A stretch of DNA of 64,000 nt from Cunninghamella blakesleeana (GCA_017871115.1 JAFCIZ010000001.1:7438001-7502000); one strand, 5' to 3'; shown: positions 13,500 through 24,500, numbered from the stretch's first letter. Notes: generated by a model not told the origin, from the letters alone. A program made the numbers and translations.

Positions 13500-15179
13500 C
13501 AGTGGCTTCCAGAAGTGTTCGAATGTTTTCGTTTTTTTTATAAAATCAATTGTATCAATAAAACTTATTATTTAACCATGCATGATTTATACATCAATCG
13601 AAAGCCCTATTGATTGGCTTTCATATGAATATATTTATATGCATTTCCATATTTGGGTTGCGGAGTAAATGGTGTTTGAAAATTATTGGCACATTCGAAC
13701 AGTTGTGTTGCGATGCCAAAAAAATACCACAACTTGTAATAAAACAATAATAGAGTATAAAATAACCTATAAAATGTTAGAATAAACCTGTTTCGCACTT
13801 TCTTAGTTTAAATCTATAGCTAATATTCTATTTTTTATATATTTTTTATATCAATATTATCCATTTTTTAGTGATCTGTTATCAACATGCGTCCTATTCA
13901 AAATTCCATTAAGAACCAAGTCATTAACCTTCTCAAACAAGGTAAATCTATGCGTCAAGTAGCAAAGGATGTTGGTGTAAGTTGTACAACTGTCCACAAG
14001 TACTCTGCAGGTCTTGAACGGGAGATTCCTATGGCTGTTGGTGGTGCTGTATCCAAGCTCACTGGTAGAGACAAGTCCTTTTGTGTACATCAAGTGACCA
14101 AAGGAGGTAAAAGTAATGCTACTGAGGTGCAGAAGGCATTAAAGGAACATTTGGAAATCGATATAAGTGCTCAAACCGTCCGTAGAGCACTTAAAGAAAA
14201 AGGATTAGGGTCCTTTGTCAAGCCAAAGAAACCTCTCCTCAGTGCCAAAAATGTTAAAGCTCGTTTAGCTTGGGCAAAAGCACACAAAGATTGGACTTTG
14301 GATGACTGGAGTCGTGTCATTTGGTCAGAGGAAACCAAAATTAATCGTTTTGGATCGGATGGACGCCGCTATGCTTGGAAAAGGGCCGAGGAAAAGCTTC
14401 AACCTAAACATGTCAAGCAAACAGTCAAACATGGTGGTGGAAATATAATGGTTTGGGGATGCATTTCGTACGATGGCCCGGGTTACATGACTAAAATTGA
14501 TACAGTTTTAGATAAGGAACTCTACCAAGCTATTTTGGAGCATGAATTAGTGCATACATTTGACTGGTATGGCATGGATCAAAGCAAAATGGTCTTTCAA
14601 CAAGATAACGATCCAAAACACACAGCCAAAACAGTCAAAGAATACTTGGAAAACCAGCTTTTTTCGGTAATGGAATGGCCAGCACAGTCGCCTGACTTGA
14701 ATCCCATTGAGAATATATGGGCTTTAGTGAAAAACAGGCTCTTTAGCAACTATACTACACCACCAAAAGGGATGTTAGACTTGTGGGACCGTACTCAGGA
14801 AGTATGGAATACAATCACGGCTGAAGATTGTAAAAAAGTGATAGAAACAATGCCTAAACGTTGTAATGATGTAATAAAAGCAAAGGGCTATTGGATTGAT
14901 TATTAAATAAAGACTTTTTATACCATTTATATTGTGTTTTAATTATATTTTTAATTTTTTTGGTATCGCAACACAACTGTTCGAATGTGCCAATAATTTT
15001 CAAACACCATTTACTCCGCAACCCAAATATGGAAATGCATATAAATATATTCATATGAAAGCCAATCAATAGGGCTTTCGATTGATGTATAAATCATGCA
15101 TGGTTAAATAATAAGTTTTATTGATACAATTGATTTTATAAAAAAAACGAAAACATTCGAACACTTCTGGAAGCCACTG
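13500..15179 (+). mobile_element. Complete Tc1/mariner transposon with long terminal inverted repeats
   Basis: Seen: 1680-bp element starting CAGTGGCTTCC and ending with its inverse, flanked by TA at 13498-13499 and 15180-15181, the Tc1 target duplication. Terminal inverted repeats are about 226 bp (13500-13725 and 14954-15179) and differ by one visible base near their inner ends. Each repeat contains the outer site TGTTCGAATGT and an inverted copy near the inner end, the layout of an IR/DR-type terminus with two transposase-binding sites. One full-length transposase ORF lies between the repeats. The near-perfect repeats and open ORF indicate a young insertion. Confidence 0.95.
13887..14906 (+). 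CDS. Tc1-family transposase
   Basis: 339 residues, one exon. Seen: N-terminal helix-turn-helix at about residues 8-45 (QVINLLKQGKSMRQVAKDVG), a second HTH at about 75-105, then the catalytic domain. Catalytic region: VIWSEETKINRFGSDG (residues 144-159), FQQDNDPKHT with Asp240, and WPAQSPDLNPIE with Glu275; 34 residues lie between the last two, the DD34E spacing of Tc1. The first catalytic Asp, in the usual SDE motif, is Glu148 here (GAG at 14328-14330). Known: Tc1 transposases cut and paste DNA using three acidic residues that hold metal ions; Asp is normally required at the first position. The protein is otherwise complete, so it may be inactive or have altered metal use. Its length is typical. 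Confidence 0.93.
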   Translation: MRPIQNSIKNQVINLLKQGKSMRQVAKDVGVSCTTVHKYSAGLEREIPMAVGGAVSKLTGRDKSFCVHQVTKGGKSNATEVQKALKEHLEIDISAQTVRRALKEKGLGSFVKPKKPLLSAKNVKARLAWAKAHKDWTLDDWSRVIWSEETKINRFGSDGRRYAWKRAEEKLQPKHVKQTVKHGGGNIMVWGCISYDGPGYMTKIDTVLDKELYQAILEHELVHTFDWYGMDQSKMVFQQDNDPKHTAKTVKEYLENQLFSVMEWPAQSPDLNPIENIWALVKNRLFSNYTTPPKGMLDLWDRTQEVWNTITAEDCKKVIETMPKRCNDVIKAKGYWIDY

Positions 15180-15181
15180 TA

Positions 15182-15776
15182 TGTCGTTACAATACTCACT
15201 TTTAAAATCACCTTTCATTTTTATTTATTTACTTGTCGATTAAAATCCAATTACTAGTATTATTTTTATAATCAACTTGGCTAATTTTCTGATGTTCACT
15301 TGTCGGTAATTAATTTAATATCAATTAAAATAACCAGTAACTAAAGTACTTGCTAGAAAATAATAACAGATTCCAGCCATAATTATATAGCTAACATATA
15401 TTCAACTAATAATCAATATGGCCAATTATTAAGCTATTAAAATCATTAAATAAAAATAGAAAAATAAATAAATAAACCATGTAATTGAATTTATATGAAT
15501 TATAATGAAGCTGTAACAATAGCTGGTTATATTGGTATGCACATCCATTGCGTTAAATTTCATTGGACGGGATTGGTTGTGTTACTGAAAAGAAGGTTAG
15601 ATATCCACATTAATGATGGTAGTATTGAATTTAGATATAGGTGATGGTACATTATATTCTGGTTTTAAGCATACTGATGTACATACAAATGCATGATTAT
15701 CATAGTAACAATATTATAGTATTCATCTAACACGCTGATAATCAAATGAGAGTTTCTTCAAATAAACTGATCTATA

Positions 15777-15811
<35 letters not shown>

Positions 15812-16625
15812 GTACTGTAACAAAAATCATTATACTAAACTGCATAAATACCCAATAAATCGCGAGGATAAAGATAGTGATGATTATAACAATATACTAC
15901 CTAAGTTAGTCAATCAAGAATAAAATTTAGCTAAATGTATATATATCTCAAAGGAAATAAAAGTGCATACAAAAATAAAATTCACCAGTAAATACACTAT
16001 CATTCATATTTATATGGCTAAAATAACGTTATTAATAATAATAAAAAGAGTAAGCTTTCCTTAAAAAATCACAAATTGATATTAAATAGAATATATCTTT
16101 TTTTCATATCATTCATCTTATGATACACCAGAAAAAATGAGTTACTGCTGATAATACCAAACTAACCAGTATAAGCCTTATTCTTGTACAATAACCATAA
16201 TAATAACACTACTAAAATAAATTGACCGAAATATTGATAAATAATACAGACACCAAAAATAATAAAAACTTAAATCTATATAAAACAATCACTAGTATGA
16301 AAATTATTATAATAATAATCGAAAATAAAAATAAAATAAAAAAAGATAAATTAGAAAATGAGTAATCATAATTCTCTATATTCTTAAAAGTAGTGTCAAC
16401 TCATCCAGTAAACAATCAGTAAGGAACAAATAATAAATAATGTTATTACAAAAGAAATTATTTTATTTTTAAAAAAAGTTAAATCAAACTCAGCATATTT
16501 TAAAAAACCATAAATCACTCTCCTCAAATAAAGCATTTTTTTTATTACACTCTGGCTTTAAAATACATTTGCATATACTTTTGAATTTTAGCTACTTTGT
16601 TTTATAATTTTTAATTTTATCTTAT
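15182..16625. other. AT-rich gene-free region
   Basis: About 1.4 kb with no recognisable gene. Stop codons are dense in all frames. It contains a TA run at about 15780-15808. It may include decayed repeat sequence, but I see no clear match to the LTRs of this window until about 16626. Confidence 0.5.
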
Positions 16626-16737
16626 ATTAAGCTGTTCTATTTATGAGACAAGATACTAGGGCTCATTGACGATTGAACTAAATTATAAAACTATAAAAGG
16701 AAACTTCACTTTGTAAACAACTAACAAAAGCAAAACG
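16626..16737 (+). repeat. Degenerate A-type LTR fragment (U5 side)
   Basis: The stretch with AAGATACTAGGGCTCATTG followed by TAAAACTATAAAAGG matches, with changes, the part of the A1/A2 LTRs that includes TGGTGCTCACTG and ATAAAAGGAAATTCTAC. It lies on the 3' side of tRNA-Glu 1. No intact ends remain. Confidence 0.6.
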
Positions 16738-16796
16738 AGGGCTTACGCGCACCAACTGGCTAATTATTTATCCATGAAGAGAATGATAAAAAAATA

Positions 16797-16868
16797 TTCC
16801 CACACGGGGAATCGAACCCCGGCCACGGCGGTGAAAGCGCCGGATCCTAGCCACTAGACCATATGGGA
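16797..16868 (-). tRNA. tRNA-Glu (UUC), copy 1
   Basis: 72 nt on the minus strand (5' end at 16868). The acceptor stem pairs TCCCATA with TGTGGGA, the discriminator is A, the anticodon stem-loop CGGCG-CTTTCAC-CGCCG gives anticodon TTC, and the T-arm contains the B box GGTTCGATTCC. A T run for Pol III termination follows within about 10 nt. Head-to-head with copy 2, 484 bp apart. Confidence 0.95.
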
Positions 16869-17007
16869 AGGTCATATATACTTAAAATCGGTTGGTATAA
16901 TTTAAGGTAATTACGAAAAGCAACAATAATTTTTATAAAAATATACATAAATTTTAACTATATTTTATAAAAATTAAAATTAAAAGTTGTTTTATTTTAA
17001 AAAAAAT

Positions 17008-17290
17008 TACAGATATGTTTATATTAAGAATAAAAATTACAGGTGTGCCTTTATTAAAAAAATAAAAATTACAGGTGCGCCTATTAAAAAAATAAAAATT
17101 ACAGGTGCGCCTTTATTAAAAAAATAAAAATTACAGGTGCGCCTTTATTAAAAAAATAAAAATTACAGGTGCGCCTTTATTAAAAAAATAAAAATTACAG
17201 GTGCGCCTTTATTAAAAAAATAAAAATTACAGGTGCGCCTTTATTAAAAAAATAAAAATTACAGGTGCGCCTTTATTAAAAAAATAAAAA
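17008..17290 (+). repeat. 32-bp tandem array between the tRNA-Glu pair
   Basis: Eight copies of a unit beginning AGGTGCGCCTTTATT (starts at 17041, 17073, 17103, 17135, 17167, 17199, 17231, 17263) plus one degenerate copy at about 17008. The period is 32 bp except for one 30-bp copy lacking TT. The unit is a GC-rich AGGTGCGCCT core in an A-rich background. Confidence 0.95.
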
Positions 17291-17352
17291 CATTGTTATT
17301 TTAATTTTAATTATTTTAAATTATACTAATCGATTTTAGGTACATATGACCT

Positions 17353-17424
17353 TCCCATATGGTCTAGTGGCTAGGATCCGGCGCTTTCACCGCCGTGGCC
17401 GGGGTTCGATTCCCCGTGTGGGAA
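17353..17424 (+). tRNA. tRNA-Glu (UUC), copy 2
   Basis: 72 nt, same mature sequence as copy 1, with the same acceptor pairing, TTC anticodon and B box. A TTTTTT terminator follows at about 17426. Retrotransposon B begins at 17449, 24 nt after the discriminator base. Confidence 0.95.
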
Positions 17425-17448
17425 TATTTTTTATCATTCTCTTCATGG

Positions 17449-18184
17449 TGTTGTGTGTGTTTTTGGTAAGAGTTATTTTTGTTAAAATAAAATAAGAGAG
17501 TTTGTATTTATATTAATTATAAATAAGATAATTCCAGTGAGCACCAGTTCTTGTTTTACAAGTAGAACGACTTAATATAATGTAAAAGTAAAAAGGTAAA
17601 AAGATAATATAAAATAAAAATATTCAAAAAAAATTCAAAAGTATATGCAAATGAATTTAAAAGTCAGAGAGTAGATTATTATATAAAAAGAGTAATAATC
17701 AAATAAAGTAATAATAAAATTAAAAATAAAATATAAAAGTTTATATATGTTGTATATAAATAAAAAGAGATTTCACTTAAGAAATAAAATATATTTGTTA
17801 TAGTAATAAAAATGATTTCAATTAAGAAATTAGTATAAAGTTAAAATAAAATAAAAAAATTGGTTTGGACAAATAAAATATTTATTATATAAAGTATTAT
17901 TTAAAAATATTATGTTTATATTTGACAAAGAAAAAAAACAAAAGAGAAAGAGAAATATTCTTTCCTATTTATATTAAAACAAAAAATAAATTTTTTAGGG
18001 AGAGAAAGAGGAAAAAGGTTGTAGGAATTTGGTTGTAGAACTTTGGTTGTAGGAATTAAGTTGTAGGAATTTGGTTGTAGGAATTAGGTTGTAGAACTTT
18101 GGTTGTAGAACTTTGGTTGTAGAACTTTGGTTGTGAAAAAAAAAAATAATTTAATCACCGCCAACATCATCCGCTTGGACGACA
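17449..18184 (-). repeat. 3' LTR of element B
   Basis: 736 bp, TG...CA ended, U3 at the right-hand side. The first 30-odd bases of U3 encode the last residues of ORF4 (VVQADDVGGD then stop). U3 also holds a minisatellite of GGTTGTAGAACTTT-like units at about 18019-18135. The R/U5 side contains CTGGTGCTCACTGG, a copy of the primer-binding-site core. Confidence 0.93.
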
Positions 18185-18657
18185 CCCTCACCACCAGGAG
18201 AAGATGGACCTCCATCGTTATTAACCTGAGCAACACCTACAAAAGTTAATTCTTCACCATCAAGAATGGAATCTTTTCCCCATGGATCTTCACGGCGTAT
18301 CTTTTTAAAAAAGATTTGATTAAATCTTGGTTTGGCCAAAGGTGTAAAAAGTTCATTAAGCAACACCATCCTTTCTCTACGATAAGATGAGAGACTATTA
18401 GCATTATTTGGTTTCGAAAGAGCAGTGTGTAGGTATTTCATAATATTAGGAAGCAAATGAGATGCATATGTATCTTGCATATTTTGTTTAACCTTTTGTA
18501 TAGTAGCATAGTCATCAACATACATATGGTAAGAGTATTTTATAAATAGCTTCAAAAGTTCTGCTTCTGAAAGATCATCCTTGAAAGCAGCCAAAACTTC
18601 TTCATATATAGGGTCTTGGTCCACAGGAGGGCGATTGAGATTGATAGGTATATCCAT
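18151..18657 (-). CDS. ORF4 of element B: accessory protein of unknown function
   Basis: 168 residues between integrase and the 3' LTR, ending inside U3. No signal peptide or membrane segment is seen, so it is not an env protein. Its middle, YRRERMVLLNELF ... FNQIFFKKIRREDPWGKD, lines up with the fourth ORFs of A1 (YYVKRRKILEDLFSELGY ... IIKKVYANDPW) and A2 (RARRETLKKLF ... MIKRIINLDTW), a shared pattern RRxxLxxLF-(9-14)-IKKI-x3-D-[PT]-W. The C-terminus appears to repeat itself: VAQVNNDGG, then a short Pro/Gly/Ser linker, then VVQADDVGGD. Function is unknown; roles as integrase partner, packaging factor or targeting factor are only guesses. Confidence 0.7.
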   Translation of the reverse strand: MDIPINLNRPPVDQDPIYEEVLAAFKDDLSEAELLKLFIKYSYHMYVDDYATIQKVKQNMQDTYASHLLPNIMKYLHTALSKPNNANSLSSYRRERMVLLNELFTPLAKPRFNQIFFKKIRREDPWGKDSILDGEELTFVGVAQVNNDGGPSSPGGEGVVQADDVGGD

Positions 18658-18840
18658 TTACTTGATAAAAAAAAAAATTGAAGAAAGAAAGAAAAATAAT
18701 AATATAATAATTTTTTTTTTTTTTTTTTATAATTTTTTTTTTTTTGACAATAATTTAATAATTATTACTTTTTATATCTTTTTGTGTTATTGTTTTGTTT
18801 TGTTTATATATTCATCTATATAAAAAGAATTTTTTTTTTT

Positions 18841-20160
18841 TTATAAATCTATTCCATATGTTTTACATATGTGTGTATTCCAGTACACATCAGGCATTTG
18901 TAATAATTTGAGTCGGTTCCCATGTACACGTTTTAATCTTGTGTTATTTGTTTCTAGTGATTTTATAAGATAGGTTCCTCTTCCGAGAGATTGGTGTATA
19001 GTATATTTTCCTTGCCACATATCCGATATCTTTCCAGACCATGAGTTTGATTGAATCCCAGTGTATAAAGTAACTATTTCACCAATTCTGAAAGCAGGTT
19101 TCCATTCACGATCCCGATTATTTACCTTCTTATCGATTGCCTTTTTCTGATTTTCTTGTGATTTTTTAATTTTTTCTGCTGCTTGTTGTCTTATTAAATT
19201 TAGTGCAACGATTTCTTTTTTTGTTCTGAGCATCATTTGGCTTTCAAAATTATAAGAATTAAAATCTACTATCGTGTCTATATGATCAAAAGGTGTTTTT
19301 GGAATATAACCATATGTTAAATAAAATGGCGATTGTTTTGTTGAATTTTGTTTTATTGTGCGATAGGCAAATAATACCGATGGTAAGTATTGATCCCATA
19401 ATCCTTTTTCTGTTGTTGTAATTTTTTTGATAATTGATCCAAGTGTTGAATTAAATCTTTCTATTAATCCATTAGCTTGAGAGTTTCCAACAGTAATAGT
19501 ATTATGATGAATATTATATTGTCTACAAACTTTATTGATTAAGTCACTAACAAAAGGAGTGCCATTATCCGATATAATAAGATGAGGCGTGCCATGTCTA
19601 CATATAATTTCTTCATATATAAATAAAGCAATTTCCGAAGTTGATTGATATTTAAGAGCTCGTGCTTCCACCCATTTAGTAAGATAGTCAATAGCAGCTA
19701 TAACGTAACGATATCCACTTTTAGATGTTGGAACATGCTTGACATCAATTCCCCATTGTTCAAAAGGTTTTGATTTTACAGGAACAGGATATAAAAATTC
19801 ATTTAATTTTTTAGGTCCAGTAGTTTGACATCTTCTACATTTTTTAACATAGTCTTGTATATCTTTGGCCATAGCATTCCAATAATATCTAGTTGATACC
19901 TTGTATAGAGTATTATGATAACCGAGATGACCTCCTAAAGGATGTTGGTGACACATAAATAAAACTTCCATAGCTTGTGTTTTATTTAGGACTTTTCTTA
20001 ATGTTTGATGTTCTATATTATATTTGTATAATTGGTTTGATCGTACCACAAAATTATGTGAATTTCTTTGTATATATCTTTTTTCTTTTGGTGTAATGTT
20101 GTTTGGTAGTTTTAAAGTGACTAAATATTGCTTTATATTATCCATTAATTGTTGATCCAT
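18841..20160 (-). CDS. Integrase of element B (separate ORF)
   Basis: 439 residues with its own ATG. HHCC zinc domain: H78, H82, C108 and C111 (GGHLGYHNTL ... CRRCQTTG). Core: D139 in WGIDVKH, D198 in ISDNGTPF and E234 in NGLIERFN, 35 residues between the last two, as in Ty3/gypsy and retroviral integrases. C-terminus: FRIGEIVTLY ... GKYTIHQSLGRGTYLIKSL, a GPY/F-type module. Normally integrase is the last part of a Pol polyprotein; here it stands alone, as in A1 and A2. All catalytic residues are present. How it is expressed without its own obvious promoter is not visible; splicing is one possibility. Confidence 0.92.
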   Translation of the reverse strand: MDQQLMDNIKQYLVTLKLPNNITPKEKRYIQRNSHNFVVRSNQLYKYNIEHQTLRKVLNKTQAMEVLFMCHQHPLGGHLGYHNTLYKVSTRYYWNAMAKDIQDYVKKCRRCQTTGPKKLNEFLYPVPVKSKPFEQWGIDVKHVPTSKSGYRYVIAAIDYLTKWVEARALKYQSTSEIALFIYEEIICRHGTPHLIISDNGTPFVSDLINKVCRQYNIHHNTITVGNSQANGLIERFNSTLGSIIKKITTTEKGLWDQYLPSVLFAYRTIKQNSTKQSPFYLTYGYIPKTPFDHIDTIVDFNSYNFESQMMLRTKKEIVALNLIRQQAAEKIKKSQENQKKAIDKKVNNRDREWKPAFRIGEIVTLYTGIQSNSWSGKISDMWQGKYTIHQSLGRGTYLIKSLETNNTRLKRVHGNRLKLLQMPDVYWNTHICKTYGIDL

Positions 20161-20685
20161 ATTAAGTAATTAAATTTTTCTTTTTGATAAGCGTGTTAAT
20201 GCTATTGTTTACTATTGTTTTTTTTTTTTTTTGTGTTACTAGCTTAATTTTTTTTTTGATTGATAAAAATTCTTTGTTGATTTGTTGAATTAAGATAGGT
20301 AAAAGTTGTTATTTAGTGATAAGTTAATATATATATGTTGATTGTGAAGTGTGAGTATAGCTTTTTACGTCTTCAATCGTCTTTGGGCGTTTGTTGTAAA
20401 TAATTTATAAGTTGTGTGTTATATATTTATATAATTTTTTTTTTTTTGATTGTATATAGATTATTGATTAAAAATAATTGTTGTGTTATTGTAGAAACTG
20501 TTTGAATAATATTGTTGTATAAAATTGTTGTAAAACTAATAAAAATAAATGTAAAATAATTGTTAATAATATAATGTTATGTTAATAGATTAGCTTTTAA
20601 CGTCTTCAATCGTCTTTGGACGCTTGTTGTATAAAATAAACTATTGTGATAATAAAAATAAAAATCTTGATATTAATTTGTTGGA
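20161..20685 (-). other. Junction where protease-RT-RNase H is missing in element B
   Basis: 525 bp between the integrase ATG and the gag stop with no coding potential. It contains near-identical repeats with the core CGTCTTCAATCGTCTTTGG at about 20359-20396 and 20591-20632; a third copy at about 20688-20724 forms the end of gag. The segment ACGTAAAAAGCT resembles CGTAAAAAGCTGCATAC in the pol-integrase spacer of A1, so the repeats look like spacer sequence left after deletion of pol. Confidence 0.75.
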
Positions 20686-20914
20686 TTAGCTTTTAACGTC
20701 TTCAATCATCTTGGACGCTTGTTGAGAATTAGATAAGTTCTGAGCTGAATTGTAATAATCATTATATTGTTGAGGTTGAGGTGGTTGTTTATCATTATAA
20801 TAATTATTATTATGATAATCTTGATTTTTCTGTTGTTGACGATAGAATCTTTTATTGTTGTATTGATTGTTATGTCTATTATAATTATTATTATTTGAAT
20901 TATTAATTGGACCA

Positions 20915-21471
20915 TGTCGTATCAGGCTATTTTATCTTATAGTAAACAAATATAATGCTATGATTATATAATAGTAAATAGTATAAAGTAAAATAATGAT
21001 AATGATCGTCAAGTGCACTGAGATTAAAATATATAATCTTTTATTTAAATGGATAGCTATACTAAATAAGGAGTTAAATCTAACTCAGATATATTATTAT
21101 CTTTAAACTGTCAAACTTAACCTTATAAACTGAATGTTAAAAGTCCCTATATTGAATCTAACTATATTACTACATTAATATATAAAAGAACCAATGACAG
21201 TTATCATGGATCATCATATAGTAATAATAAAATATATGAAAGATCGTCATAATGGGGTTATAAATCATATTGATTAATATCACTAATCATATGAAAAGTG
21301 AAATATTATTTTATATAAATACTAAAGCAGAATTAGATTATTATTACAATCTTCATCTTATATTTATAATAAAAACAACCAACTAAGGAATTTCACTTAA
21401 TTATTTTGTTTTTCTCTTTTATATATAAAAACTATTTATTTTACCTATTTTTAATTTTAACATATTTTTCA
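20915..21471 (+). repeat. 5' LTR of element C
   Basis: 557 bp. A TATATAAAT-type TATA box lies at about 21312-21320. The candidate self-primer GGAATTTCACTTAA lies at 21387-21400, in the region where transcription could start. Confidence 0.93.
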
Positions 21472-21514
21472 TTTTTTTAAGTGAATCTTCCACATACAAA
21501 AACCCTTACCTATC

Positions 21515-24500
21515 ATGTCTATTCTTACCTCTAGTTCAACTGATTCTGCTATTTCACAAATGAATACTATGGATAATACTGTGGCTACACAAGATAACCT
21601 CCAAAATCTTACCTTAGCCGATGTAGTTACTAATAACAATCCTATTGATAATGGTGTTCAAGATAGTTTATCAATTAGTTTCCAAAATCAAGATACCCTG
21701 ATGATGAATAATACAGTTGATGCTATTACTGGTTCTCCTGTTCAAATAAATAGAACTTCAAAATCAGTGATGATTAATATTACTTTGCAATCATTAGTGG
21801 CTGCTGAAAATCAACTTCAAGATGCCCATCAAGAATATCTTCAACTTTTGGTGAATAATCCTACAAGAGAACAGCTAGAACAAAATGACAGAACAAGAAG
21901 TGATGCCTTGAATCGTGTTAAATCACTACAAGATACTTTAGATTTTTATGTTCAACAAAAGAATAAACAAGAATATAAAGTCAAATTACCTTACAACCTA
22001 CCTGTATTGCAGTTTTCCAATGATTCTGACAAGAAAAATAATGGTACCATATTTGAAACCATAGATAAATTTTTGGACCATTTTGAAATGATACTTTATC
22101 AGCACAAATTGAAACTTGATGATGTATGGGAATCTTGCTATATTGGTGCCATACAACATTCTGAAAACAAGTTATCATGGTTTAAAGCTAACTTGATGAA
22201 CAAGAATTTTTCTTGGGAACAAGCTAGATCCATGATAAAAAAGAAGTACGCTGGTGATCGTAGTGAAGGATGGTACATGCAAAGATTAAATGCCATGATC
22301 TTGAAGAAAGGTGATAATCCATTAGAATTTATTGAAAAATTCAATGTCACAAGAATCAATGCAGGTGTTGAAGATAGTATGGCATTTGGTTTCATGCTTC
22401 TTCAAAAGATGGATGTAAATTTTTATTATTTAGCACAGCAAATAAGACAAACCCATGCTGGTATGGCTGTTGAAGTACGTCCTATATTAAATTGTAAATT
22501 TATAATGGATACTGCTGCTTTGCTATATAATCCTGATAAGATGGATATAGGTGTTTCTGCTGCTACCATTGGTGCTAAATCCTATAAAAAATATAATAAA
22601 GGTTATTCTAAACCTTATGAAAATAAGAAACATAAAAAGTTTAATAAGTCTTCGGACATAAAAAACAAAATTAATAAAAATAACAATGAATGTTATTATT
22701 GTCATAATGAATGGATACCTGGTCATCGTTGTGCGAAGGGCTATGAACTTCGTGCAGCAAATAAGGAATTCAAATTTCGTATGGCACAGCTAAATGCTAA
22801 ACAAAATGAAGCTGAACTTATCAAAAATCCTATGGATTTAGATAACTGTAAGTTAATTAATAAAAAATTAAATCAAAAAGAAAAAGAAAATGAATTTAAA
22901 AACAAAAATACTGATTCTATCATTGTACCTGTTATTATAGGATCTTTCAAAACATTTGCTCTTGTAGACACTGGTTGTAACTTCAGTTGCATTAGTAATA
23001 GTTTTGTCCTTAAAAACAATTTTATTTTTAATAAAATCAATGATGGTATCATTAGTTTAGCATCTAATAATAATATAATAAAAAGAATTGGTGTTACTAA
23101 AAGCTTATCATTCACACATGGGAAGTACAATATTGATCATTGTTTTGAAATAATGGACTTACCTGAAGATGAGAATTATAAAATAGTAATAGGAACTGAT
23201 ATTATGAATAAACTTGGAATCTACTTACAAGGATTGGCTGTATCACATGGTGATCACCAACAAATGGAAGTAGAAGAAATTATTGATGAAGTTGAGCCTG
23301 ATAATTGTCCTTATGGATCATTAGAAGATCAACAACAATTCATAAATAATATTCAATCCAGTATAAATAATAATCAATCCATTCCTAATGACGCTTTTTG
23401 TACAGTACCTGAATCAATTGTACATTTAGACACACCACCTAATGAATCATGTTATCGTCGCCAATATCCTATTGCTGAAGCTGATATGCATTTGGTTGAT
23501 GAAGCTGTTGAAGCATGGTTCAAAGAGGGTACCATTACTAAAGCTAGTGTAAATAATCAATGGAATAGTCCAATTACACTTGCACCAAAAAAAGATGAAA
23601 ATGGAAAGAAAACTAAAAAACGAGCTTGTCTTGATCCACGACACATAAATAAGTTGTTGCAAGATGATAAGTACCCTTTACCTTTGATTAGTGAGATTTA
23701 TTTAACTTTACAAGGATCATCGGTATTTACAACACTTGACTTAAAAAGTGCTTTTCATAGATTTATGATTGCACCTGAAGATCAACATAAAACCACCTTC
23801 ACACATAGAGGAATACAATACATGTTTAGAGGTTGTCCATTTGGATTAAAACCTTTATCTAGTAAATTCCAGAGGGTGACTGCATTAATATTGGAAGACA
23901 TGCCTTTTGCTACATCCTTTATTGATGATATTGTTGTATTTTCCAAAAATATAAAAGAACATGCTGATCATGTAAAAATAGTAATAAACAAATTAACTGA
24001 AGTCAACTTGTTGTTAAATCCTAATAAATGCCATTTTGCACAACAATCCGTCCATTTGCTTGGATTTTGTGTATCAGATAAAGGTATTTCTTTGGATAAA
24101 AGAAAATTAACAAACGTAGAAAATTGGCCAAAACCTAAAACAGGAAACGATATTGAACGATTCTTGGGTGTCATTAATTATTTTAGGGAACATATTCCAA
24201 AAGTTTCCACACTAACAAAACCACTTGATAAATTAAGAAAAGTTAAAGAATTAAAAAATAAATGGGATGACCAGTGTGAACACGCCTTTATTACTTTAAA
24301 AAAGGTTATAAGCCTTACACCTGTTATTTCGTATCCGTTAATGCATAAACCTTTTTATGTTGCTACTGATGCTTCTAACGTGGGTATAGGTGCTGTGTTA
24401 TTCCAATTGAATGATAATAATAAAATAAGACACCTTGGTTTTATGGCGCGCTCGTTATCTAAATCTGAAATAAATTATTCCACAACAAAAAGAGAACTGT

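Noticed and set aside
17008..17290. CRISPR-like array
   Set aside because: Units are directly adjacent with no unique spacers, in a eukaryotic context.
18151..18657. ORF4 as an envelope gene
   Set aside because: No signal peptide, transmembrane segment, furin-like site or cysteine pattern in any of the three copies.
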